DNA of 43,771 nucleotides from Shimia sp. GTDB taxonomy: Bacteria > Pseudomonadota > Alphaproteobacteria > Rhodobacterales > Rhodobacteraceae. The stretch spans positions 1 through 43,771 of the forward strand of contig JAAENN010000061.1 in NCBI GenBank assembly GCA_024224295.1, given 5' to 3'. Below are positions 8,207 to 16,972 of the stretch, piece after piece (position 1 is the first letter of the stretch; each line of letters starts with the position of its first letter). The notes under the pieces were generated by a model that saw only the letters and a list, made by a program, of their open reading frames with translations, had not been told where the DNA came from and ran no database searches. The position numbers were made by a program, and so were the translations under genes.

Positions 8207-9103
8207 ATGGCGGCGCATTGGGACGATCTTCGGGTGTTTTTGGCGGTGGCGCGAGAGGAAAGCCTTTCGGCAGCGGGACGGCGATTAAATGTCGATCCGG
8301 CCACAGTAGGGCGGCGCGTTGCCAGGCTGGAGACGGCGTTTGATGCGCCTCTGTTTGTAAAATCTCCAACAGGTTATGCCCTTACAGATGCCGGACAACG
8401 TTTGATGAACCACGCGTTGCGGGTCGAGCAAAGCTTGCAGGAAGCGACAGAAGAGATGGTCGGGCAAAGCACTGGATTGTCCGGACAAATACGCATTGGC
8501 GCACCCGATGGCGTTGCCAATTTCCTGTTGCCACAGGTTTGCGCGCGGATTGCAGAAGACAACCCGGACCTAGATATCCAGATTGTGGCTTTGCCGCGCG
8601 TTGTAAACTTATCTCGGCGAGAGGCGGATTTGGTGGTCGCGGTGAGCGCGCCGACGGCGGGGCGTCTAACTGTGCAGAGGATCACTGACTACAAATTGCA
8701 TTTGGCTGCTGCGCGTTGGTACCTGCGAAACCATCCGAAAATAACGTCGGTTGAGGATTTAAGAGACCATGTCGTGACGGGCTACATCCCTGACATGATC
8801 TTTGACAAAGAGCTGGATTATCTCAGTGAAGTGGGTGTCGAACGGGTGCGTCTTGCGTCCAATTCTGCATCTGTTCAATTTAACTGGGTGCGAGTGGGGT
8901 CGGGCATCGGTGTGGTGCATGACTTTGCCATTCCATCCGCCCGTGGGGTCGTGAAAGTGCTCGAAGACGAGGTGAGTTTAACGCGCAGTTTTTATCTCAT
9001 TCGTCACGCTGATGACCGGAGGTTGGAACGTCTCAACCGATTTGCGGAGGCGCTGTGTGAAGGGATGCGGCAAGAGGTGGCCCACCTAGAAGGTCAAACT
9101 TGA
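8207..9103 (+). CDS. LysR-family transcriptional regulator, probably of valine catabolism
   Basis: The protein has 298 residues. WDDLRVFLAVAREESLSAAG and a helix with DPATVGRRVARLE form the N-terminal winged helix-turn-helix. An effector-binding domain follows (GQIRIGAPDGVANFLLPQV onward). GRRVARLE in place of the common SR.I..LE is seen in the HTH subgroup that acts on divergent catabolic genes. I chose the ATG at 8207 because GGAGG (8198-8202) precedes it. Starts at 8117 or 8192 would add unrelated residues, and the first lies in the mmsA ribosome-binding region. Divergence from mmsA suggests it controls mmsA. The MmsR known from Pseudomonas is an AraC-type protein, so this is a different regulator. 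Confidence 0.88.
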   Translation: MAAHWDDLRVFLAVAREESLSAAGRRLNVDPATVGRRVARLETAFDAPLFVKSPTGYALTDAGQRLMNHALRVEQSLQEATEEMVGQSTGLSGQIRIGAPDGVANFLLPQVCARIAEDNPDLDIQIVALPRVVNLSRREADLVVAVSAPTAGRLTVQRITDYKLHLAAARWYLRNHPKITSVEDLRDHVVTGYIPDMIFDKELDYLSEVGVERVRLASNSASVQFNWVRVGSGIGVVHDFAIPSARGVVKVLEDEVSLTRSFYLIRHADDRRLERLNRFAEALCEGMRQEVAHLEGQT

Positions 9104-9172
9104 CAAGTGCTTAGGATGCGGCGACGTTGAGCTCTAGGGGAGCGCAAGAACTGTTTCAAAGCGGAGGTAGCT

Positions 9173-9607
9173 ATGCTCGTACACCAAATTCTCAAGTCCA
9201 AAGGATCCGAAGGGGTTCTGACGGTGAAACCGGGAACCTTGGTGGAGGAGGCGGCAAAGATCCTAGCTGAAAACGGGATTGGGACTGTTATCGTCTCTCC
9301 GGATGGTGAGGCACTTGCCGGTATCCTATCGGAGCGCGACATCGTGCGCGAATTGGCCAATAGGGGCGTCGGCTGCATGTCGGACAAGGTTGACGATTAC
9401 ATGACCAGGGAGCTTGTGACCTGTGGTCGCAACGACGATGCGGTATCGGTGCTTGAGAAGATGACCAAAGGGCGGTTCCGCCACATGCCAGTTGTGGAAG
9501 GTGACACTCTGGTGGGCCTTATTTCATTAGGAGATGCAGTCAAAGCCCGGTTGTCGGAAGTTGCCATGGAGAAGGATGCGCTGGAAGGTATGATCATGGG
9601 GCACTGA
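9173..9607 (+). CDS. CBS-pair domain protein
   Basis: This 144-residue protein consists almost only of two CBS motifs, about 10-63 (ending GILSERDIVRELA) and about 72-128 (ending GRFRHMPVVEGD then LVGLISLGD). A CBS pair forms a Bateman module that binds adenosyl nucleotides such as AMP, ATP or S-adenosylmethionine and usually regulates a partner protein. No catalytic domain is fused. GCGGAGGTAG precedes the ATG. It lies between lysR and coaD on the same strand. The target is unknown. Stand-alone proteins of this type are common in alphaproteobacteria. Confidence 0.9.
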   Translation: MLVHQILKSKGSEGVLTVKPGTLVEEAAKILAENGIGTVIVSPDGEALAGILSERDIVRELANRGVGCMSDKVDDYMTRELVTCGRNDDAVSVLEKMTKGRFRHMPVVEGDTLVGLISLGDAVKARLSEVAMEKDALEGMIMGH

Positions 9608-9726
9608 GCCTGTGCCGCCACGTTCTCTGCCCGCAGAACTACCTATGTCTTAAAGAACCCTTGCAAATGACCGCGCAATAATGTTGCGTGCGCGCAGGAC
9701 CGCAAGACCCACCGGGGGAGGCAGAT

Positions 9727-10224
9727 ATGCGCACCGCACTTTACCCAGGCACGTTTGACCCTATCACATTGGGGCATATAGATATTATCCGCCGAGCGGC
9801 CGTTTTGGTCGATCGGTTGGTGATTGGTGTGGCGATCAATCGCGACAAAGGGCCAATGTTTGATTTGGAAGAGCGGGTGGCGATGATCGAGGGCGAATGT
9901 GCCAAGCTGTCCAAAGAGACAGGTACAGAGATCATTGCACATCCGTTTGAGAATTTGCTGATAGATTGTGCCAAAGAAGTTGGTGCGCAAATTATTGTGC
10001 GCGGTCTAAGGGCTGTCACCGACTTTGAATATGAATATCAGATGGTTGGCATGAACCGGGCGCTGGATAGCAGCATCGAGACCGTGTTCTTGATGGCGGA
10101 CCTGAAGCATCAGGCGATTGCGTCAAAACTTGTCAAAGAGATCGCACGCTTGGACGGGGATGTGTCGCAGTTTGTGACGCCGGCGGTGAATGACGCGTTG
10201 CTGGAGCGGTTGGGCAAAGCTTAA
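9727..10224 (+). CDS. coaD: Phosphopantetheine adenylyltransferase
   Basis: The enzyme transfers AMP from ATP to 4'-phosphopantetheine, the penultimate step of coenzyme A synthesis. The 165 residues match the family length. MRTALYPGTFDPITLGHIDII holds the nucleotidyltransferase TxGH motif. Downstream, GLRAVTDFEYEYQM and SSIETVFLM are typical CoaD segments. I chose the ATG at 9727, preceded by GGGGGAGG, over an ATG at 9688 that would add 13 residues before the first beta strand. It runs in the same direction as the CBS gene and the DUF808 gene but is probably transcribed alone. Confidence 0.95.
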   Translation: MRTALYPGTFDPITLGHIDIIRRAAVLVDRLVIGVAINRDKGPMFDLEERVAMIEGECAKLSKETGTEIIAHPFENLLIDCAKEVGAQIIVRGLRAVTDFEYEYQMVGMNRALDSSIETVFLMADLKHQAIASKLVKEIARLDGDVSQFVTPAVNDALLERLGKA

Positions 10225-10269
10225 GCTACTGCAGATGCATTAACACTTACGATTCAGGTTAAAAACCAC

Positions 10270-10289
10270 GTCGGTATTCCGTCGGTATT
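10270..10289. repeat. Tandem GTCGGTATT repeat with 11-base period
   Basis: GTCGGTATT occurs at 10270-10278 and again at 10281-10289, in the 226-base gap between coaD and the DUF808 gene. An 11-base period puts both copies on one face of the helix, as in a tandem operator. I see nothing else recognisable in this gap. Confidence 0.3.
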
Positions 10290-10450
10290 GCGACTGTTTT
10301 TGAACGGTGCGTTTTGGCGCGGGCAGGTGTGACCGCATCGCACGCTGCAACGTCTTGTGGCGCAACAGCTCTTTGCAAATCTGTCGGGGTGAGGCATGAA
10401 GAGCCAACAGGACAGACTGCCCCACCTAAGGGGCAAAAGGAGTGCGTAAG

Positions 10451-11425
10451 ATGGCAGGTGGCTTGCTAGCGTTGTTGGATGATGTGGCTTCGATTGCCAA
10501 AGTGGCAGCGGCCTCGATTGACGATGTGGCGGCAGGCGCGGCCAAGGCGAGCGCCAAGGCTGCCGGCGCGGTGATTGACGACGCCGCGGTGACGCCAAAG
10601 TACTTGCACGGGTTTGAAGCCAAGCGCGAGCTTCCGATTATTTGGAAAATCGCCAAAGGTTCGATCAAAAATAAGCTGCTCATTCTATTGCCAGTCGCTT
10701 TGTTGCTGGCCAATTTTGCGCCATGGCTGATTTCGCCCCTGTTAATGATTGGCGGGGCGTACCTGTGTTTTGAAGGGGCCGAAAAGGTGCTGCACGCCTA
10801 TTTGCCGCACCACGATCATCATGGCGGTGAGCAAGAAGTGAGCGATGATCCAGCGCACCTGGAAGAGAAAAAGGCCGCGGGCGCGATCAAGACCGATTTT
10901 ATTCTATCAGCTGAAATCATGACCATCATCCTGTCCGGGATTCCGGAGAGCAACTTCTGGATGGAAGCGGCAACATTGGCGGTGGCTGGGGTTGGTATCA
11001 CCGTGGCGGTGTATGGCTCCGTGGCGCTGATTGTGAAAATGGATGACGTTGGTCTGGCGATGTATGCCGGTGGCCGTCTGTCACTGACCCGTACTTTGGG
11101 CCGCTGGCTGGTGCGCGGCATGCCGTATTTCATGAAGTTACTGACCATTGTTGGGACAGCGGCGATGCTTTGGGTTGGTGGCTCGATTGTGATCCACGGC
11201 ATGGAAGAGCTTGGCTTTGGCTGGCTGGGCCACCACATTCACGACATTGCTTATGCAGCTGGCCATATGGTGCCAGCGGCTTATGACGGCTTTGTCGAAT
11301 GGACCAGCAAAGCGGCGCTGGATGGTGTGTTTGGCTTGGTGCTGGGCGCGGCGCTGATCCCAGTGGTGAGCAAAGTGATCGCGCCGATCTGGGGTGCGGT
11401 CAGCGGTAAGAAAGCGGCGCATTAA
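10451..11425 (+). CDS. DUF808 (YedI-like) inner-membrane protein
   Basis: The 324-residue protein begins MAGGLLALLDDVASIAK and continues with an Ala-rich DDVAAGAAKASAKAAG segment, the hallmark start of the DUF808/YedI family. After VTPKYLHGFEAKRELPIIWKI come about six to eight hydrophobic segments with a His-rich cytoplasmic loop (YLPHHDHH) near residue 118. The family's biochemical role is not established. I chose the ATG at 10451, with AGGAG upstream, rather than the GTG at 10442 that would overlap the ribosome binding site. The next gene begins on the base after its stop, suggesting translational coupling. Confidence 0.88.
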   Translation: MAGGLLALLDDVASIAKVAAASIDDVAAGAAKASAKAAGAVIDDAAVTPKYLHGFEAKRELPIIWKIAKGSIKNKLLILLPVALLLANFAPWLISPLLMIGGAYLCFEGAEKVLHAYLPHHDHHGGEQEVSDDPAHLEEKKAAGAIKTDFILSAEIMTIILSGIPESNFWMEAATLAVAGVGITVAVYGSVALIVKMDDVGLAMYAGGRLSLTRTLGRWLVRGMPYFMKLLTIVGTAAMLWVGGSIVIHGMEELGFGWLGHHIHDIAYAAGHMVPAAYDGFVEWTSKAALDGVFGLVLGAALIPVVSKVIAPIWGAVSGKKAAH

Positions 11426-11872
11426 GTGCGTGTTGATGATGCGCTGCCGGTGATCCGGGAGATTTATCCCTGGTACAAAAGATGGATCGGTACACGGTCC
11501 ATCTACCCGGAGCGCGACATGCGATTCATCAACTTTGCCTCCACTCGATCTGCTTTTGAAAAGCGCATGAAGCTCGCGCCGCGTGGTCGGGAAGAGCTTG
11601 TGGCTTTTTTGGATGTTCGGTTGAGAATTGCAGAGCGTGCAAAGGCTCGAACCTCCAGCGGCATAGGCAGATTTTACAACGCCCTATCCGGAGAAAATCC
11701 GGATTATTTGCGGCTTACAGGTAGCGAATTGAAAGACGTACTCCAAGTGATTGGCGCTGAGGTGGATAACATCGTCGATACACACGCATTGTTTGATTTG
11801 CGTGTGGACGTGGCAGGGGAGGTCTTCGCTACCCTTCAAGATTATGCCTCGTCTACACCTGTCCAATCTTGA
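11426..11872 (+). CDS. Hypothetical protein coupled to the DUF808 gene
   Basis: A 148-residue soluble protein that I do not recognise. It starts with GTG directly after the TAA of the DUF808 gene, so it probably depends on reinitiating ribosomes; no good ribosome binding site is visible. It is rich in Arg and acidic residues (RDMRFINFASTRSAFEKRM, VAFLDVRLRIAERAKAR), largely helical in appearance, and has no Cys or membrane segment. Its last 31 bases overlap the end of a convergent gene on the other strand. An internal ATG at 11519 is a possible shorter start but would drop the conserved-looking YPWYKRWIG region. Confidence 0.6.
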   Translation: MRVDDALPVIREIYPWYKRWIGTRSIYPERDMRFINFASTRSAFEKRMKLAPRGREELVAFLDVRLRIAERAKARTSSGIGRFYNALSGENPDYLRLTGSELKDVLQVIGAEVDNIVDTHALFDLRVDVAGEVFATLQDYASSTPVQS

Positions 11873-12249
11873 TGGCCTCTGGCATTGAGCATGGAGGACA
11901 TACGAAAGCGCCCGTCGATGTTGTGCAATAGGGCAGTGGACGTGTAGGGCGCGGTGGCCAGATGTGCACCGCTGAGCATGCGGGTGCGGAAGGTTCCGAG
12001 CCAAGTGCCGTCTGGGCATTCTTCAAGGGAGATTGGAACGCGGTCGATCAGATCTAAATTCATCATCTTTACCGCAATCAAGTATTGCTGAAAGCTGTCC
12101 AGCACCGCGTCCTCTGTCGCCAATACAATTGGCTTGAGTTTGGTTACCAATGAGAACGGCAGGAGCAGTCGTTTACGCCATTGATCGAAAATACGATCAA
12201 TAAAGGCGTTGGAAATGTCCGTGAGAAAACGCTCAAACTCAGTATCCAT
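11842..12249 (-). CDS. Hypothetical protein, possibly NTF2-like
   Basis: This 135-residue soluble protein has an N-terminal helical region (MDTEFERFLTDISNAFIDRI), a middle segment LPFSLVTKLKP, then helix DSFQQYLIAVKMMNLDLIDR and strand-rich WLGTFRTRMLSGAHLATAPY. That order is like the alpha+beta NTF2/SnoaL-type fold of other Rhodobacteraceae small proteins, but it is a guess from pattern alone. The stop lies inside the 3' end of the convergent gene at 11426-11872 (31-base overlap), and no terminator is seen between them. Confidence 0.6.
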   Translation of the reverse strand: MDTEFERFLTDISNAFIDRIFDQWRKRLLLPFSLVTKLKPIVLATEDAVLDSFQQYLIAVKMMNLDLIDRVPISLEECPDGTWLGTFRTRMLSGAHLATAPYTSTALLHNIDGRFRMSSMLNARGHQDWTGVDEA

Positions 12250-12330
12250 ACCCAGAGTTGTACGCGTGTTTCAGACCTTATGCGAGCATTTCCAAAGGCG
12301 GAGGACTAAATGAACGGACTGGGCTTGATA

Positions 12331-13077
12331 TTAGGCAGGTTTTGTCAGTTCGCCTGTTTGCGCGTCATAGGCAGTGGCCATGGCGCTTCGTAGACGGGCG
12401 ACGGCAGCATCTGTATTTTCCTCGGCATCAAAGTGCATCTGATCGAGCACGTCGATGTGGATGGTGCCTTTGAACGGGAAGACCTTGCCGCGCGGCAAAA
12501 GCTTGTCGGAATGGCTAATTACAAAGGGGCGCACAGCACGGCCGGTCTGTTGCGCGATCAACACCGCGCCTGCTTTGAAATGCGCGAGGCCCGGTTTGGT
12601 GGAGCGGGTGCCTTCAACAAACAGGATAGGCGAGCGTCGTTTGGGCATTTCGGCAACTGCTTCGGTGAGCGATGTCAGCGCGTCGCGGCCTTTCTGACGG
12701 TCGATTTTCAGTAAGCCCGCGCCTTCAAAGCCACGCTTTAAGAGGGCGGCCTCACAGAGCTCTTTCTTAGCGCCAAAGGTGACCCACTTCTCGTCCGGGA
12801 TGACGTGCAGCATGGAGAAGCCGTCCAAGTGGCTGCGGTGGTTCACGGCGATGATGGAGTTGGTATCGGTACGCAGGGCCTCAACGGCGGCGTCGGAGAT
12901 CTCGACGTTGACGTCGAGAAACCACAACAGCCAAGAGCAGCAGCGCGACACGGTGCGCCAAAACCAGCCGCGAAAGCCCGGGCGTTTGCCACAGAGCATG
13001 GGGATGAAGGCGACAAACAGGAAGATGAACGGGCCGGCGAGGATCAGAAGGCAGCGCTTTGCAAAGGTGGCGAGCAT
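12331..13077 (-). CDS. plsC: 1-acyl-sn-glycerol-3-phosphate acyltransferase (PlsC-like)
   Basis: The 248-residue membrane enzyme should transfer an acyl group to lysophosphatidic acid, giving phosphatidic acid. One N-terminal membrane span (about 7-28) is followed by the acyltransferase domain. NHRSHLD (about residue 79) is the catalytic NHx4D motif and FVEGTRS the substrate-binding motif. FVISHSDKLLPRG and the basic KVFPFKG segment match the later blocks of the family. The gene is monocistronic by position, with unknown genes downstream and the transketolase terminator region upstream. A second acyltransferase of a different subfamily is at 31854-32756, so which of them is the main PlsC cannot be settled here. 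Confidence 0.87.
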   Translation of the reverse strand: MLATFAKRCLLILAGPFIFLFVAFIPMLCGKRPGFRGWFWRTVSRCCSWLLWFLDVNVEISDAAVEALRTDTNSIIAVNHRSHLDGFSMLHVIPDEKWVTFGAKKELCEAALLKRGFEGAGLLKIDRQKGRDALTSLTEAVAEMPKRRSPILFVEGTRSTKPGLAHFKAGAVLIAQQTGRAVRPFVISHSDKLLPRGKVFPFKGTIHIDVLDQMHFDAEENTDAAVARLRSAMATAYDAQTGELTKPA

Positions 13078-13407
13078 TGGAGGTCCAGTATGTCGAGGCG
13101 TCGAGAGGCTGATAGAGAGTTACGGAGGGTAAAGATAGAGGGGAATTGGAATAGGGCTGGGGTGGAACTGGTGTGACGGCTCTAAGCGGCGTTTTTTTGG
13201 TGGGTTTTGGGAGCGCTCTAGGCGCTTCGATTTTTGCGCCTGATGGATGGTGCAAACAGCGGGTCAAGACCACTGGCCGGGCGCTGATGTTCTTGGGGGC
13301 CGTCCTCGCATTGCAGCAGGTGATAGATTTAATTGAATCAACCCGTACGTCGATGTGTCAAAGAGAGTTTTGCTCTATCGGCAATCCAAGAAGTTGGTTT
13401 TACAAAA
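13078..13407. other. Intergenic stretch between plsC and the tkt terminator; possible decayed small gene
   Basis: These 330 bases hold the upstream region of the minus-strand acyltransferase gene. They also contain a plus-strand reading frame from a GTG at 13173 whose first 55 residues look like a two-helix membrane protein (VFLVGFGSALGASIF and ALMFLGAVLALQQVIDLI). That frame has no proper end: it runs through the transketolase terminator into the 3' end of tkt, stopping at 13607. I therefore treat it as a remnant or a chance frame. No tRNA or other RNA is recognisable. Confidence 0.3.
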
Positions 13408-13436
13408 AAAAGGCGCCCCAGAATGAGGCGCCTTTT
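13408..13436 (-). terminator. Rho-independent terminator of tkt
   Basis: A 10-bp stem (AAAAGGCGCC at 13408-13417, GGCGCCTTTT at 13427-13436) with a 9-nt loop lies 20 bases after the tkt stop. On the minus strand it is followed by a run of T. Confidence 0.85.
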
Positions 13437-13456
13437 CAATGGGGTATATGTCAATC

Positions 13457-15478
13457 TTACAGCAGGTCTTTGACCTTTTGGGCCACGTTTGTCTCGGTGA
13501 TGCCGAATTTCTCGAACAGCTCACCAGCTGGCGCCGAGGCACCAAAGCCGTCCATGCCGACAAAGTCAGACTTGCCTGGACGGGCGCGCTCACCCAAGAG
13601 CCACTGATCCCAGCCGCCGTTGCGCACGGCTGCTTCCACACCGACACGTACAGCAGCGCCAGCTGGCAGCACCTTGCGGCGGTAGTCTTCGTCCTGAGCG
13701 GCAAACAGCTCCATACACGGCATGGAAACCACACGGGTGCCGATGCCTTCGGCTTCGAGCAGCTTTTTGGCTTCCATGGCAGTGGAGACCTCAGAGCCGG
13801 TGGCGATCAGGATGGCCTGACGCTTGCCTTCGGCTTCGGCCAGAACGTAGCCGCCTTGGGCGGTCAGGTTCTTCAGTTTGTGCTCGGTGCGCAGGGTTGG
13901 CAGGTTCTGACGGGTCAGCGCCATCACCGATGGGGTGTCCTTGGAAGTCAGGGCAATTTCCCAAGCCTCGGCGGTTTCCACGGAGTCCGCTGGGCGGAAC
14001 ACATAGGTGTTTGGTGTTGCGCGGCAGATTGCGAGGTGTTCAACCGGCTGGTGGGTTGGGCCATCTTCGCCCACGCCGATGGAGTCATGGGTCATGACAA
14101 ACACGGTAGGGATTTTGCTCAACGCCGCCAGACGCATAGAAGGACGCGCGTAGTCTGTGAAGCAGAAGAAGGTGCCACCGTAGGGGCGGATACCACCGTG
14201 CAATGCCATGCCGTTCATCGCAGCGGCCATGCCGTGCTCACGGATGCCCCAGTAGATGTAGCGGCCTTTGCGGTTGTCGGTGTCAAACACCCCCAGATCA
14301 GCGGTCAACGTGTTGTTGGAGCCGGTCAGGTCTGCAGAGCCACCCACGGTTTCTGGCATGATCGGGTTGATCGCGGCCAGCGCCATTTCGGAAGACTTCC
14401 GGGTTGCGACAGTTGGCAAGTCTTCGGAGATCTGCTTTTTCAGCGCCTTAACCGTGGCTGATAGCTTGTTAGGCGCGTCAAGCGCGTAGGCGCGGTTGAA
14501 ACGGTCCTGTTTCTGCTTTGAGACTTCGGCAAAGCGGGTTTCCCAGGATTCGCGGTCCGCAGCACCACGGGACCCAATGGCTTCCCACTGAGCTTTGACG
14601 TCCGCAGGCACTTCGAATGGCGCGGAAGTCCAGCCGTAGCCAGCTTTTGCTGTCGCCATTTGATCCGCATCGGTCAAAGCGCCGTGGCCTTTGGAAGTGT
14701 CCTGGGCAGCGTGGCCAATCGCGATGTGTGTTTTACACGCAATCATCGATGGCTTTTTGGTTTTCTTGGCGGCTTCGATGGCGGCATCAATCGCGTCGGC
14801 ATCGTGGCCGTCGATTTCCTGCACGTGCCAGCCGGAGGCTTTGAAACGTTTGACCTGATCGGTGCGGTCAGACAGCTCCACGGTGCCGTCGATGGTGATA
14901 TTGTTGTTATCCCAGAAGACAATCAGGTTGCCGAGAGAGTGGCGACCAGCCAGGCCGATGGCCTCTTGGGAGATGCCTTCCATCAGGCAGCCGTCACCAG
15001 CAATAACGTAGGTCTTGTGGTCCACCAGTTTGCGGCCATACTGCGCGCGTTGGATTTCCTCGGCCATGGCAAAACCCACAGCGTTAGCGATGCCCTGTCC
15101 CAATGGCCCGGTGGTGGTTTCCACCGCGTCCAACAGGAAGTTTTCCGGGTGGCCAGCGGTCAACGCGCCGGATTGGCGGAAGTTCTTGATCTGCTCGTGG
15201 GTGACCTGCTTGTCGCCCATGAGGTAGAGCAAGGAGTAGATCAGCATGGAGCCGTGGCCTGCGGAAAGGATGAAACGATCGCGGTCCGGCCAGCTTGGCG
15301 CCGCGACATCAAATTTCATGTGCTTTTCAAACAGCACAGTGGCCACGTCAGCCATGCCCATTGGCATGCCGGAGTGCCCGGAGTTTGCAGCGGCAACCGC
15401 ATCCAGCGTCAAGGCGCGGATAGCGGCGGCTTTCATCCAATGTTCTGGGTTCTTTTCACGCAGTGCGGCGATATCCAC
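13457..15478 (-). CDS. tkt: Transketolase
   Basis: A thiamine-diphosphate enzyme moving two-carbon units between sugar phosphates in the pentose phosphate pathway. The 673 residues match the bacterial family. The N-terminal domain shows [26 protein letters not shown] and the thiamine-binding [13 protein letters not shown] ending in [10 protein letters not shown]. The middle domain shows [15 protein letters not shown] and [16 protein letters not shown], and the C-terminal ATGSEV segment is present. AAGGAG lies before the ATG. It is divergent from the coiled-coil/zapA pair, an arrangement I know from alphaproteobacterial genomes. It ends at the terminator at 13408-13436. Confidence 0.96.
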   Translation of the reverse strand: MDIAALREKNPEHWMKAAAIRALTLDAVAAANSGHSGMPMGMADVATVLFEKHMKFDVAAPSWPDRDRFILSAGHGSMLIYSLLYLMGDKQVTHEQIKNFRQSGALTAGHPENFLLDAVETTTGPLGQGIANAVGFAMAEEIQRAQYGRKLVDHKTYVIAGDGCLMEGISQEAIGLAGRHSLGNLIVFWDNNNITIDGTVELSDRTDQVKRFKASGWHVQEIDGHDADAIDAAIEAAKKTKKPSMIACKTHIAIGHAAQDTSKGHGALTDADQMATAKAGYGWTSAPFEVPADVKAQWEAIGSRGAADRESWETRFAEVSKQKQDRFNRAYALDAPNKLSATVKALKKQISEDLPTVATRKSSEMALAAINPIMPETVGGSADLTGSNNTLTADLGVFDTDNRKGRYIYWGIREHGMAAAMNGMALHGGIRPYGGTFFCFTDYARPSMRLAALSKIPTVFVMTHDSIGVGEDGPTHQPVEHLAICRATPNTYVFRPADSVETAEAWEIALTSKDTPSVMALTRQNLPTLRTEHKLKNLTAQGGYVLAEAEGKRQAILIATGSEVSTAMEAKKLLEAEGIGTRVVSMPCMELFAAQDEDYRRKVLPAGAAVRVGVEAAVRNGGWDQWLLGERARPGKSDFVGMDGFGASAPAGELFEKFGITETNVAQKVKDLL

Positions 15479-15543
15479 GGATGCGCTCCTTCGGTTAAGA
15501 GGTTGGGTTGCCGGGTCAATATCAGTTTCGTGGTTAATAGCAA

Positions 15544-15562
15544 GCTAACAAGGCCTGTTAGC
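15544..15562. promoter_or_regulatory. Perfect inverted repeat in the tkt/zapA divergent region
   Basis: GCTAACA (15544-15550) and TGTTAGC (15556-15562) form a perfect 7-bp dyad with a 5-base centre, 66 bases upstream of the tkt ATG. It has the size of a dimeric repressor operator, but no regulator gene is adjacent. The rest of the 254-base gap shows no other clear signal. Confidence 0.4.
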
Positions 15563-15732
15563 GGTTAAAATCGGCGCGTTGTTCTAGGCGATTTCGCGCG
15601 GAATAGGGGCGCATTTTCCAATTTCAGTCGCTAATATCAGGGCATTGAGCGCCGTTCTTTGATTCGTTAAGAAGGGCAGGCGCGCAAGAAGAACGCGGGT
15701 CACAAAGAACCGGACCGGAAAGGACGAGGCAT

Positions 15733-16527
15733 ATGAGCGACATCAGCGAATTGGAAGGCAGGCTGACGGCGGCGCTGGAGCGCATTGCGCGGGGTGTTGA
15801 CGGTATGCAGGCATCAGCCTCTGAGCCGGACGAGGGCGAAGACGTACAAGCGCTGCGCAGGGCCTTGGAAAACGAAGCGCTGGTCACAGCTCAGATGGAA
15901 GAGCGGGTGCGGGCCTTGACTGTGCGGCAAAACGAGCTGGAAGAGGAATTGGGCGCGGCACAATCTGCCAAGATATCTGCCGAAGAGGCGCTTAGCGCGG
16001 CGGAGAGTAAGGCCGAAGAAGCGGATGCGGCTTTGACCACAGCAGAAGCGCGTGCCGAGGCCGCAGAGACAGCCGCGGCGGCGGCGGCAGATGGCGCCGA
16101 AGAAGGTGCCGTGACAGAGACACCCGCGGCCTCCCCAGAAGGAGACGCAGAGCACCGTGAGATGCTGGAAGAACTGGCTAAACGCCTGCGGCGGCTGCGT
16201 CAAATGGCGCGGCGGGAACGGTCTGCGAACCAGGTGTTGCGAGAGCAGGTTGAAAAAGAGGGCATGGTGGATCCGTCAGCGATCAATGAGGCCCTGAAAG
16301 CAGATTTAGATACGGTTTCTGCGCTGCGCGAAGCGGAGAATGCGGAAACTGCGATCATTTTGGCCGAGTTGCGACCGTTGGTGCAGGGCATGGTCGTGGC
16401 GCCGGATGGGGACGCTGCTTTGGCTGAGCCGTCCGCGGACGCCGCCGTAACTGAAGACGGTGCCGAAGAGATGCCGGAGGCATTATCGGATGCCGGGGAA
16501 GAAACCAAACAGACGGGAGACGCCTGA
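15733..16527 (+). CDS. Coiled-coil protein coupled to zapA
   Basis: The 264-residue acidic protein has no enzyme domain that I recognise. Residues about 30-120 are an Ala/Glu heptad-rich coiled coil, followed by an Ala-rich disordered patch. A second basic coiled coil with a KRLRRLRQMARRERSANQVL stretch lies around 155-180, and the C-terminal tail is acidic. GGACGAGG precedes the ATG. Its TGA shares one base with the zapA ATG (TGATG), so the two are translationally coupled and probably work together. A divisome role, perhaps as a ZapA partner in the manner of ZapB, is inference from that coupling and the coiled-coil build. Low complexity makes homology calls unreliable. Confidence 0.82.
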   Translation: MSDISELEGRLTAALERIARGVDGMQASASEPDEGEDVQALRRALENEALVTAQMEERVRALTVRQNELEEELGAAQSAKISAEEALSAAESKAEEADAALTTAEARAEAAETAAAAAADGAEEGAVTETPAASPEGDAEHREMLEELAKRLRRLRQMARRERSANQVLREQVEKEGMVDPSAINEALKADLDTVSALREAENAETAIILAELRPLVQGMVVAPDGDAALAEPSADAAVTEDGAEEMPEALSDAGEETKQTGDA

Positions 16528-16922
16528 TGCCTGAAGTACAGATTGAAATTGGCGGCCGCGTTTTTGAAGTGGCCTGCCAGGAAGGTGAACAACACTTTCT
16601 GCGAGCCGCAGCGCAGATGTTGGATGAACAAGCGCGGGTGCTTGTGGGCCAAGCGGGGCGGGTACCAGAAGCGCGTATGTTGTTGATGTCTGGCCTAATG
16701 CTGGCGGATAAAACGGCCGGTTTGGAAGATCAGTTGCGCGATGCGGAAGCCAGGATCGCGGCGCGGGACAAAGAGATTCAAGCGCTGCACGAGGCTCCGA
16801 AAGCCCAGCCTGAGAAAGTGGAAGTGCCAACCATTCCAGAAGAAGTCACGCAGACTCTGGCCGAGATGACGGCGCGGGCGGAAAGCCTGGCCGATCTGGT
16901 GGAAGAGAAGGCTGCGGGCTAA
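16527..16922 (+). CDS. zapA: Cell division protein ZapA
   Basis: ZapA binds FtsZ and cross-links protofilaments at the division site. The 131-residue protein begins with the ZapA beta-hairpin region (VQIEIGGRVFEVAC). The segment EQHFLRAAAQMLDEQA and then RMLLMSGLMLADK fit the family. A coiled-coil tail (GLEDQLRDAEARIAARDKEI) follows. The C-terminal extension past about residue 90 is longer than in E. coli ZapA but usual for Rhodobacterales. The start overlaps the stop of the upstream coiled-coil gene. No 6S RNA gene fits in the 71 bases before grxD, although it is often found next to zapA in alphaproteobacteria. Confidence 0.87.
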   Translation: MPEVQIEIGGRVFEVACQEGEQHFLRAAAQMLDEQARVLVGQAGRVPEARMLLMSGLMLADKTAGLEDQLRDAEARIAARDKEIQALHEAPKAQPEKVEVPTIPEEVTQTLAEMTARAESLADLVEEKAAG

Positions 16923-16943
16923 CTGCCGCGCTGTTTTGAACCA

Positions 16944-16972
16944 AAAAGCCTCGCCAATTTGGCGAGGCTTTT
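16944..16972. terminator. Bidirectional terminator between zapA and grxD
   Basis: A 12-bp stem with AAAAGCCTCGCC (16944-16955) and GGCGAGGCTTTT (16961-16972) and a 5-nt loop. It has an A run on one side and a T run on the other, so it can end both the zapA transcript and the convergent purL-to-grxD transcript. Confidence 0.85.

Noticed and set aside
14660-15568. Long plus-strand open frame opposite transketolase
   Set aside because: It is a shadow of the tkt codon pattern. The minus-strand product matches transketolase along its full length.
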